The position numbers were made by a program, and so were the translations under genes. Source: Timema cristinae (Eukaryota; Arthropoda; Insecta; Phasmatodea; Timematidae). Taken from it: a stretch of 64,000 bases of DNA. The notes below the pieces were generated by a model. That model saw nothing but the letters and a program-made list of their open reading frames with translations. It had not been told where the DNA came from and made no database searches. This document shows, piece after piece, positions 36,101 to 45,405 of the stretch; position 1 is the stretch's first letter; each line of letters starts with the position of its first letter. The DNA is taken from positions 126,176,132 through 126,240,131 of the forward strand of contig JBCFYV010000012.1 of assembly GCA_039000515.1 (NCBI GenBank). The letters are read 5' to 3'.

Positions 36101-38244
36101 GGAACTAAAGTTAACTGCCCTACCCACTCCACCACACAAGTGGTTTCTATGCTTTAAGAAGGTCTGCACGGGCTTAAGAGTAATGTTTCAGTGGATGGAA
36201 ACAAACATTGTCTTAAGTTGGGAAATTCTTGAGCTTCACATATTTGAATGTATAATTTTGATCACACATTGTTTGTATATTTTTTCCAGCATCATAAATC
36301 AAAAAACAAATCAACTCGGTGGGCTGGACCCAGTACCAAAGCTTTGATGGAGATCCGCAAGTACCAGAAGGGGACGAATTTGCTCATTCCTAGACTCCCA
36401 TTCCATAGACTCGTGAAGCAAATCGTGCAGGAGTTCTATACAACAGACCACTATTCAGTGTTTAGGTACGTAGGCCACAACTTCACTAGTAGTCTATCTA
36501 GCCGAGGTACCACGAGCTCTATACAGCAGACCACTATTCAGTGTTTAGGTACGTATGCCACAACTTCACTAGTAGTCTATCTAGCTGAGGTACCACGAGT
36601 TCTATACAGCAGACCACTATTCAGTGTTTAGGTACGTACGCCACAACTTCACTAGTAGTCTATCTAGCCGAGGTACCACGAGTTCTATACAGCAGACCAC
36701 TATTCAGTGTTTAGGTACGTACGCCACAACTTCACTAGTAGTCTATCTAGCCGAGGTACCACGAGTTCTATACAACAGACCACTATTCAGTGTTTAGGTA
36801 CGTACGCCACAACTTCACTAGTAGTCTATCTAGCTGAGGTACCACGAGTTCTATACAACAGACCACTATTCAGTGTTTAGGTACGTACGCCACAACTTCA
36901 CTAGTAATCTATCTAGCTGAGGTACCACAGTTCTATACAGCAGACCACAACTTCACTAACAGTCTATCTAGCTGAGGTACCACGAGCTATTTCATACGTT
37001 CATTGTTAAAAAACACCACAACGTTTCTTGCGATGATGGTAGAGTATAATATTTTGATGGAAAACGATTGAAGAACAATTGTTCAGATCATTAATCATAT
37101 GATATACATTTAATGTACAATGGGGAAAAAACTCATATTATTTTATTATTGGATAAGATTCAAAAACTTTAGAGTAGAATATTCAACACGAATTTGGTTA
37201 CTTTTTCCTAAAATTACTTATTTCTCTGTGTACTTAAGTAGACAGAATATATTTTTAACATATTTGCTCTTGATTGACTTTAAATATTCCCATGATTGAC
37301 CTTGGGGCACCACTGCTATAGCTAGGCTTATTTATTTAAAATATAGAGATTTGTTTATAGACAGTTAGATTTTGCATACAATACACCAACTTGACTCGAG
37401 AGGAAGGGTAACAATGTTTGGTGGCTCCAGACAGGAAAACTGGGAAAGTCAGGGAAATACTCGACTATTTCTGCATCCAAACATTTAAACAGAAGTGAGA
37501 GATTTAACATTCTGTTTCTCGATGTCAACGAAATGTATCGTCTAGATATGGCAATCAACACAAGATGGTTGTACCACATTTACATAGGGACATAAATAAC
37601 TTATAATAATGTTGATATCTAGAAGCCATTAAGATTGTTTTCAAAAATATGTGATCAATGTAGTAAACAGAAAAAACTCCATTCACCAAGAAAAACTTCT
37701 GGTCGATGTTGTTTGGAAAACTCAGGAAATTTTATGATAAAAGTTTTGCAGCCACCTGTGATGATTTCCAACTTCTAACATGATAATGATTGGAAATTAA
37801 ATAATTATATAAAATGCTAATAGCTCTGTTTATCTGTAAATTGTATGAAGAAAAAGTAATCGGAGAACAAAAGTTAAAAAATAGTTCTTGAAATAAATCA
37901 AACATTTTATAACTTAACTTCTGATCCTTTTGTCTTTAGAATATTTTAGTCTCACGACTTATTTTGTTTTCATGTTTTAAAAATTACCCATTACTCAGTC
38001 ATTGAATAGAACTATATTTTTTAAAACTATTTTATGATATAATAATAATAATAATTATTATTATTATTCCAGGATGGGGAAATACGCTCTGGAAGCCTTG
38101 CAAGAAAGTGCTGAAGCCTATATGGTACAGTTTATGGAAGATGCTTTTCTCTGCACTCTACATTCGAAACGAGTAACACTTCAGCAGCGAGACTTGCAGT
38201 TGGTTAGAAGAATTCGAGGTCATAGCGATGTTATCAATAGATAG
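30131..38244 (+). CDS. cid: Centromeric histone H3 variant (CENP-A / CenH3 / CID)
   Basis: Replaces H3 in centromeric nucleosomes and marks the kinetochore site. Four GT-AG exons with matching phases: 30131-30216, 32212-32242, 36290-36465 and 38073-38244 (TAG), giving 154 aa. Residues 1-54 are a basic tail ([11 protein letters not shown]...) without the usual H3 tail. From about 57 the histone fold starts: [18 protein letters not shown] and RLVKQI align with H3 alpha-N/alpha-1; [20 protein letters not shown] is alpha-2; [20 protein letters not shown] is alpha-3. The segment between RLVKQI and ALQE is five residues longer than in H3 (loop 1), a CENP-A hallmark. Intron-bearing structure and a divergent tail exclude replication histone H3. 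Exon 3 splits codon 98 exactly inside loop 1, and its end was amplified into an 83-bp minisatellite. Confidence 0.93.
30537..31662 (+). repeat. 62-bp minisatellite in CENP-A intron 1, derived from a LINE
   Basis: About 18 copies, with unit parts CATGTCCATACCATCTCAGT, CTTGCTTCCTCTACTATCTC and ATGTACTCCAACATCCTCAT. Read on the other strand, each unit contains GAGTACATGAGATAGTAGAG followed by GAAGCAAGACTGAGATGGTA. This is almost identical to LINE sequence at 39789-39836, where it encodes [15 protein letters not shown]. Because 62 is not a multiple of three and lacks stops, all plus frames stay open (up to 349 codons), which is an artefact. Confidence 0.95.
32460..32810 (-). mobile_element. Degraded SINE class B fragments
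   Basis: Head complement (GGTCCGAACCCCAATCTCCC) near 32550, and an isolated plus-strand tail-like GGTAGTAAGACTCGGTG near 32784. Both lie in CENP-A intron 2. Confidence 0.4.
32815..35160. other. CENP-A intron 2, AT-rich, nothing recognised
   Basis: About 2.3 kb with homopolymer A/T runs and no exon, RNA gene or transposon that I can support. Confidence 0.5.
35168..35339. mobile_element. 172-bp MITE with long terminal inverted repeats
   Basis: The ends pair over about 42 bp (starting TTTAATTTTCTTCACCTGGT, continuing GATATCAACATTTGTTGAAT). The interior (GGATGTTCTGGAATTCAATG then ACAACTTTT) is homologous to 11310-11390 on the opposite strand. At least two relatives are therefore in the window. 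No clear target duplication was seen. Confidence 0.7.
36431..36990 (+). repeat. 83-bp minisatellite made from CENP-A exon 3 end plus splice donor
   Basis: The first unit (36431-36513) contains the last 35 bases of exon 3, the donor and 48 bases of intron. Further units start at 36514, 36597, 36680, 36763 and 36846, with a deleted one at about 36929. Each full copy repeats CACTATTCAGTGTTTAG followed by GTACGTA, so five extra donor sites stand behind the real one. Use of the second donor would shift exon 4 out of frame. Reading through to unit 3 meets an in-frame TAG. Only the first donor preserves CENP-A. Confidence 0.95.
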
Positions 38245-38312
38245 TTCCTCCAACGCGGACAAACATTGGTTTTATTTGATAATTATATTTTAATTGTTAC
38301 AAATTTAACATT

Positions 38313-38467
38313 AAAGAGAGGATCGAAGAGGTAAACCTACCCACTTACCATAAAACTGTAGGCCTCAAAGCTCACAATTAAAAAGATGATCAAACATTTA
38401 ATTATGTATAGCTTTGAGGCACAGTTTGTTGGTAAGTGTGTCTTCTATCTCACCTTCAATGTTTAAT
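38313..38467. mobile_element. Foldback MITE in the CENP-A 3' region
   Basis: Arms include ACCCACTTACCATAAAACTG and AGGCCTCAAAGCTCACAA on the left, with a decayed complement on the right (AGCTTTGAGGCACAGTTTG, GGTAAGTG). It belongs to the same family as 46801-47123. It starts about 70 bp after the CENP-A stop and ends just before an AATAAA, so it is probably transcribed as part of the 3' UTR. Confidence 0.7.
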
Positions 38468-38469
38468 TT

Positions 38470-38475
38470 AATAAA
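38470..38475 (+). terminator. Candidate poly(A) signal of CENP-A
   Basis: AATAAA lies 226 bp after the stop codon, right at the edge of the foldback MITE. It may be host- or MITE-derived. Confidence 0.45.
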
Positions 38476-38724
38476 GATGTTGGGCACCATTTGTCCTTTG
38501 TTTAGTTGTAATATTGATTGAAGAAAAACAATCACTCATGATCATGTCTAGTGGAGGGGTGGGAGTTAAACACCACCAACCCCCTCTCACCCTGAGATTA
38601 TAAACAAAACTATATATCAATAGTAGTGAACAGTGAAATCATTTAATAGCGGACACCTTTCGGGATCAAAAATATGTCTGTTGCTAAGACGTGTCTATTA
38701 TTTAGAAAAACTTTCGTGGACTTT

Positions 38725-38938
38725 TCCCCAGTTTTAGCTTCCCTTGAATCTTCCCCCAGTTTTAGCTTCCCTTGAATCTTCCCGAGTTTTAGCTTCCCTT
38801 GAATCTTCCCGAGTTTTAGCTTCCTTGAATCTTCCCCCAGTTTTAGCTTCCCTTGAATCTTCCCCAGTTGTAGCTTCCCTTGAATCTTCCCCAGTTTTAG
38901 CTTCCCTTGAATCTTCCCCCAGTTTTAACTTCCCTTGA
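38725..38938 (+). repeat. 27-28 bp minisatellite
   Basis: About eight copies of AGTTTTAGCTTCCCTTGAAT followed by CTTCCCC or CTTCCCG. The 64-codon open frame here is a repeat artefact. Confidence 0.9.
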
Positions 38939-39534
38939 TTCAGACATCCATTTGCTGCTGGTTGATCCTACAAAGATAATCCCTCCCTACTCACAACTAC
39001 TTTTAATGATGATAATAGTTTTATTATGTGGTTGACGGAAATTGCTGAGAGGTGGACTAGTTGCTAGGGGTAGTAATCTAGGCAGGCTGTGATGGCTGGG
39101 TGAACTACATATTTCTATTGACACATTCCTTTAATTTAATTGATATATTTTTTCCTTCTGTTAGAAATTGTTTAAAACTTTGTTTAATTTGGCCAAAGCG
39201 ATGTAGTCCTGATGTGTGTAGTTTGACCGGAATCCACTGTTTACTATCGATACCCGCAAAATAACAATTGTAACTAAAAACAGTTTGTGTTTTATAAAAG
39301 GTAGCAAACTCCAAATATCCATTTATAAGAAAAGTCAAAGTTTGATGCAACTTTAGCATTCCTTTATTACCATTGTTATATATCATGTCTATGTCTATGT
39401 TTGTTTTGTATTTGATTGCCCAGTAAATTATATTCTAACCTTAAATATATGTTGTTTTCCAGTGTGAAGTCACATATTTAATGAGTTGTACAATTAATAT
39501 TTCCTATCTGTAGTAGAGTAGGATTGAAGGAGGA

Positions 39535-39990
39535 AAGCCTTGATGGCCTGCGGGCAGAAGGAAGAGGAAGTGAGAGAAGATATTAAGTTGGATGGAGTAG
39601 AGCTGAGAAATGTAAGCGTGATTGAGGTGAATAATGGCAGTATAAGACCTGCTATGGAGAAGAGAAGTGACCTTGAAATGTTGTACAGTGAATGTAAGAG
39701 AGTCTAGGAGAGTGGAGGACATGGGACTGAGGTTTGTGAGGAGCTTGTTAGCTGTCATGAAGTTATCCAGGGAAGAGTGTGTGTACAGGGAGTACATGAG
39801 ATAGTAGAGGAAGCAAGGCTGAGATGGTATGGACATATAAAAGGAAGAGCAGATAACAGCAAGTGTGATAGTGAGAGCAGAAGAATGTATGAAGGAGAGA
39901 GAAGGATAGAGACCCAGTCGATGAGTGAGCATCGAGGTATGTGGTGTCAGTTGTACAACACAATTCAGCCCTACCAAGCCACCACCAGCG
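39535..39990 (+). pseudogene. LINE ORF2 C-terminal fragment
   Basis: The plus strand reads, with interruptions, MLYSECKRV and then [19 protein letters not shown], followed by RRMYEGERR. This is the classic 'RLRWYGH(V/I)' tail of LINE ORF2 proteins. It has several stops and frame shifts. The segment 39789-39836 is the closest in-window relative of the 62-bp minisatellite unit. A further fragment of the same region ([12 protein letters not shown]) is near 61000-61090. Confidence 0.75.
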
Positions 39991-40628
39991 GAACAAGAGT
40001 CTCCAGTACTTCACACTAGAGTGCAGATCAGGCAACATAATCCCAACCCTCGGTTTCGTGTGTGTATAAAAACACACCATGCAGTCACTTTACATGGGAA
40101 GGTAATGTCTTGCCCCAATTTATTATACTATGGCCACATTTATTTAAGCTACACCATAGTGGAACAAAGCAAGGTAAGCTTACAACCTTTAAGGGTAAAC
40201 TTGTGAAGTAATATTGCTTAGTCAAGGAAGAAAGTAAAAAATATACATTTATTTTTTATTTACATAGTATAATGATTATTGAAGTAAATATACAGGACAA
40301 GAATATATAGAACTATACAAAAAATAGACAAAATATTTACACCTTTATCCAGAATATTGTACATAGAGTTGATCAAATTACAATTTAATTAAAACAAATA
40401 TTGGTTTTGTTGAACAGTAACACTTTTAGATCAACTTTTAATAAGCTATAACTGAAAAATTAAAAATGATTCAGTTTGACATTCCTTATAATGTATAACC
40501 TGGGCAGTTAAAGTATCTTTGTGTAGTGAAGCTACCTCTACCTACATTATCTCCTTTGAAACAGAAGCTAAAGCTGCAATTATTTTTAAGATGAACATTG
40601 TTGCATTTATTGTGTGTTCTACCAGTCT

Positions 40629-41356
40629 TATGACTACCGGATAAATATTGCTATTGGGAGATTAAAGTTATCAGCCACTTTAATGTTTTACGCATATTAT
40701 GACCTGAATTTATATGCCAGATAGCTATCTGAAGGATAAATATATTTTTATTCAGAACACGCAAGGTTGGTACTGTTTTTACTGGTGCGCACATGTGTAT
40801 AAGCCCTGCTGCTACCTCTACAACCTGGCGAGTGGTGACAACGCTCAACATTTGTTAAATAATGGTGGTTAAACGAGTGCGAGGAAACAGATGACATCAC
40901 GTGGGTGCAGAAGCTAAGATGACTTGCAAGTAAGTACTAATTTCGGTGTCTGCCCAAATGTGGGCAATAGTTGAGTTCAACGTTAACAAAATTTCATTTA
41001 TTGTACTCACATTTAAATAATTTGTTCTTATATAATTATAACTCTACAAATAGCTTGTCAGTTTATATAAAAGTGTGAATTAAATGTTCTAAATTTATAT
41101 AGAGCCTGGGCCTGTGCTTACTAAACACGAGAACCAAGATTTTAACCTAAAAACAGATTCTGATTGGCGAAACCTCATGAAAAACAACACGTTACAATGG
41201 CAACAACTATTTTAACCTCCAGATAAAAGTTATCAGGTACTTAAACCTCCCGATAAAAATGTGATGAATGGATACATTTTATCTGGCAGTCATAAGATGC
41301 ACTTTTAACTTATCCACCAGATAGAAATATTTATCCAGGAGTCATAAGACCGGCCC
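40629..41356. mobile_element. DNA transposon with inverted ends, Harbinger-like
   Basis: The left end ACCAGTCTTATGACTACCGG-ATAAATATTGCTATT pairs with the complement of the right end (GGGCCGGTCTTATGACTCCT-GGATAAATATTTCTATC). Additional inverted copies of 'GTCATAAG' and 'GATAAA' lie inside. No transposase is visible. The family assignment rests on general end composition only. Confidence 0.5.
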
Positions 41357-41359
41357 TTA

Positions 41360-42380
41360 CAATGATATACCTTTCCATACCTTGTTTGCCTCTTTCTGCT
41401 ACCCTCCTCCGGTTAACAACCATGACCTCACACTCCACTTTCTTCCTCCACAAACAACAGCCACACAGAATAGTAAGCAATGAGTCATCCATTAGAAATA
41501 ATAAAAACTAAATTACCACGTCTATAAATCTGACAAACTCAGTTTTAAATTTCAAGTATTCCCAAATCCCTCTGTTCTGCTCATTTCCTATTCACAAGGT
41601 GACAACTTTACAACCCAGAAATACGACAAAATAACATTAAAATATTTATAGTTTTTGAAACTTGTTTCTGAATAGGAAGCACAATTTGTAATGGTTGACT
41701 ATTTTTATATGATAGGAGATCATGTGTATTACTGATCCTTCTAGATATACAAACAAATGGTATATTAAAATAATAACCTTGAATCTTCCCTTTAATCCAC
41801 CTTTCTTGGTTCAGAGCTATTTGTTTGTTGATAACCCCCCCCCCCCCCTACTCACAACAGCTCAATACAGCCCCCCTCACACACTCACCCTCTTGACTGC
41901 ATTGTAAAGTTGACTTGTAACTATTTGTTACGAAAGGGTAAAAACATGTTTCTTGATGAATATATGATTTCAATCCATAAACAAACACCAGGAGTTATAT
42001 AATTATCAAAAAAGGGTTGTTATTAGAGAGAACAATTTGTTTTAGATCGATAATGTCCAATTACATAATGGCAATGTCTCAAGCATTACTATAAAATATA
42101 GTAAAATATGTTAAGCTTGGCTCAAATTATATAAACATTATAAATTATATGAAAATAATGAGGGGAGTAATTATTTTTAGAGCTCAATGAATTAATTATA
42201 AATAATAATCAAGGATCGGTTGACTACACTATTTTATGAATCCGTAACTTAATTTTAGATAAAAATCCATATTTTAAAAGAACATAATAATGATATTTTA
42301 GTGTTAACATATCTATGCAGCAATAAATCAACTTTTCCTTTAATATTGTGTACATTCAACATGAAAAATCCAACCTATTT
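41360..42380. other. Intergenic AT-rich DNA
   Basis: A C-run at about 41836-41850 is the only striking feature. No gene or complete element is supported. Confidence 0.4.
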
Positions 42381-42386
42381 TTTCAG

Positions 42387-42463
42387 AAAATTGATATTGT
42401 AATAGATCAAGAGGAGTTTGTTATAGACAAGAATAGAGTTGCAGTGCCAAATGGCTGGAGAGA
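42387..42463 (+). other. Possible orphan exon
   Basis: A strong acceptor (CCTATTTTTTCAG) is followed by an open frame KIDIVIDQEEFVIDKNRVAV-PNGWR and then a GTTAGT donor. The 'VP-x-GW-R' ending faintly recalls the start of a methyl-CpG-binding-like fold, but 25 residues are too few to call. No neighbouring exons were found. Confidence 0.25.
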
Positions 42464-42656
42464 GTTAGTGATCCATACGCAACATGTATGGAACGTTGAT
42501 AAATATTTAACTACTAAACATAATTTTTCAACATACAATACGCATTCATATTATCTTTAAGAAAATAGCTTGATTGAAATGTAATAGATATTATTAAATA
42601 TACAATGTAAACAGTATAAATTTAACAGAAATGAACCAATTGATTGTTGAATATTA

Positions 42657-43316
42657 AGGGGGTGTGGACCTACAAAACTTCAACTTGACTTTAAAAGGAA
42701 ATATTAGCTTCGACTTTGTTAAAAAAAAAATCTTCTGGCTTTGACAATAATCGTGAAGCTTCAATAATAAATAGTGAACCATAAATTGCTACATTTATGT
42801 TCAAATATTATCGTTCCAAGCAAAATGATAGTGATCCGAAGTATTTATACTAAACCTTGTGATAGTGTTCCGAAGTATTTAAACTAAACCTTGTGATAGT
42901 GTTCCGAAGTATTTAAACTAAACCTTGTGATAGTGTTCCGACGTATTTAAACTAAACCTTGTGATAGTGTTCCGAAGTATTTAAACTAAACCTTGTGATA
43001 GTGTTCCGAGGTATTTAAACTAAACCTTGTGATAGTGTTCCGAGGTATTTAAACTAAACCTTGTGATAGTGATCCGAAGTATTTAAACTAAACCTTGTGA
43101 TAGTAATTTGATTCATCAGATTCTAATGAAATATTACAAACAATTGTGCTATAAAACATTTTGAAAGTAATTTTAGTACATAATGTTATAAAATTAAGCA
43201 CGATATTATTTTTCAAGCATAAAACAACACAAAAAATATTCAAACTTTGATTCTGGTTTGAGAATATTTTATGTATTCGATTTAGCTTTGAATTAAAAAA
43301 GGACTTTTCACACCCC
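42657..43316 (+). mobile_element. AT-rich MITE, 'GGGGTGTG' family, expanded by a 34-bp array
   Basis: It begins GGGGGTGTGGACCTACAAAA and ends TTTTCACACCCCTATA. The interior (TTCAACTTGAC, GAAGCTTC motifs) is homologous to 48429-48875 on the same strand and to 45871-46287 on the other. A 34-bp tandem array occupies the middle. Confidence 0.7.
42826..43105 (+). repeat. 34-bp minisatellite inside a MITE
   Basis: About eight copies of GTGATAGTGTTCCGAAGTAT-TTAAACTAAACCTT. It lies wholly inside the element at 42657-43316. Confidence 0.95.
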
Positions 43317-43329
43317 TATATAATATTAT

Positions 43330-44590
43330 AATTATGCCTGATGGGAAGATCTAAGTTTGTAGATCGAGGAAGCGCTATATAGAGCAAGTAGAGTAAGATG
43401 TATGAGAAGGAGGGCAAGACTAGAACACTCGATGAACAGGACAAGACAGAGAGCACTCGCTTACCCTGGCCGGGAAACTGGATGATGATGATGATGATTA
43501 TGATGATGATGATGATAGTTTTCTCTGAAAAAAGAAAAAAACTCTACATGTAACAAGCAATGAAATATTTTTCTCCCTGACAATCTTATCTCGAGGTCTT
43601 TCAAAAATAAACTTGGAACCTGAATTTGCCTCTCTTAGTTTTCATTGGCTGAGCTTGTTCCAGTAACTCGTATTTATTACATTAATTTACAGTGACAAAC
43701 TGTTCAAGCTATGTTAGAGCATTGGCGTACTAAGCCAAAGGTCTCGGGGTTCGGATCCCGTGTCCAAGTGTCATTTTCAGAATATGATATCTATATGTAT
43801 TGTTTCAAAATTCAAAATGGAGTAGTCCATTGTTTGTGTTATTTGTACTCTCTTCTTCTTTGTGTTTGATAAAGGCAACAATGCCGAAATATTATTATAT
43901 TTGTGTTAAAATGTGTGTGTGACTACTTCTACTATAGAAGACAGAAGAAAGGAAGATGTCACCTTTGTGCATTGGATTCTTCCCACATCTTTCCTCTTTC
44001 CCTAGGTGGGCTTTCTTCATCAAATTTACTCTTAGTAGTTTATTTTCCCTTTTTCTTTAGTTTTAATTTCCTTTATTATAAAATTATCTAACCATTGGGC
44101 CACCTCATTTTTGAAACATATCTATATGTAAGTAAATCTTGGCTGTGTGTTCTGTGTGGAACAGTCTACCTCCTGGTAGTTTCTCGGGAATGCTGGAACC
44201 TGTTGTGGTTTGTAAAGGGAGGAAGGGTGGGGTGTTGTGCCTGTCCTAGTCTTAAGATAGATTATAAGGTATGACTTGAATAAAAAACTGACTCAGGGCT
44301 GGAAACAATAATGATTGTAAATATAAATAATTGTCCTAATCAGAAGCAAAGTATAGAGACATAACTGTAGGGACGCGTCGCTGTTAATCTCTTTTGTGGA
44401 GTTGCTGGGATGGGGAGGGGTTATTTTACCACTTGTAGAGAGAAACAAGTTGGGTTCAGCCAAGTGAGAGATTTAGAGTAAATAAGAGGAAGGCCGGGGA
44501 TGGAAGTAGCTTGCCAAGGTCAACCAGACAGGGAGTAGAGTATGAAGGGTGCTAAACAATCACCTTTGAGCACATTTAGGAACAGTGACT
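43330..44590. other. Intergenic DNA with short repeats
   Basis: It holds a LINE-tail-like stretch (43380-43480, ending in a TGA/TGATGA microsatellite at about 43483-43515) and a tRNA-like fragment at 43715-43775. No gene recognised. Confidence 0.45.
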
Positions 44591-44592
44591 TA

Positions 44593-45240
44593 AGGTTTCA
44601 AACTTAGATAATATTTTGCAGTTTCATATTCAGAGCATATTGAAGCGGTACCAAACATTATATTTTCTAGGTTTTTTTTTGCACTATGCAAATAATTAAA
44701 TATAAAACACCATTTTCAAACAAAATTAACTAATAAAAATAATTTACATCAAAAATATAATAAAATTAACCATTTTATCAATTGTACTATTTGATATTAA
44801 TTCAAAATTGGTTTTTTGATTTGATAAAAAATACTATTCGCACACATCTATTTATTTTTTATTGTTTTTATGTTTAGCACTGCGTCTTATTATTCGTTAT
44901 GGTTTTACACCTGTGTACTGATTACTCTAGTGGGTTAGGAATGAGGACAATTGAATTTAGAGGTGTGGCCAGAGTGGGAAACTATTTAGGAATGACCACA
45001 CTTAGTACACCCGGCCTGTCATCGGCAGTCTAGTCCATGCCTTAGACCATGCAGCCATCAAAGCTGGTTTTAATAATATAACTTTAACAAGTCTTATCAT
45101 ACTAGTTTAGAAATCCATTTACTTTAAATCTAAGATTATTCTAAAGAGTAATTTTAAAATTTCTTGTTCCCGTATCGAATCCCGATATTTTGACTCATTT
45201 CCCATCCCAAAATAATAAAGTAATTCCCGTCCATCCCTAC
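44593..45240 (+). repeat. Left arm of a long inverted repeat
   Basis: About 648 bp that reappear, reversed and complemented, at 53225-53928. Shared landmarks in order: AGATAATATTTTGCAGTTTC, a poly-T then TGCACTATGCAAATAATTAA, a SINE class B copy (44877-45060, minus), and GTTTAGAAATCCATTTACTT. Identity is visibly high (about nine in ten or better by eye). It lies 166 bp downstream of the NCKIPSD stop codon. Confidence 0.9.
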
Positions 45241-45405
45241 ATTTTGAAACCGGGCTAAGGCCCGACTATGGTATGATGTGGGTGAGCAAGTACCCTCTGA
45301 GGACGCTATGAAGCATTGGAGGGGCCGTAAGTACTCTGGGGCTGCTAGTGGGGTTCATTTCACGCACTCGCCCACAGTCCAAGTGTTCATGTACCTGGTG
45401 AAGAG

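Noticed and set aside
36466..36631. Continuation of CENP-A exon 3 through the minisatellite as coding sequence
   Set aside because: The histone fold continues only when splicing occurs at 36465 to 38073. Read-through gives non-histone sequence and a stop in the third repeat unit.
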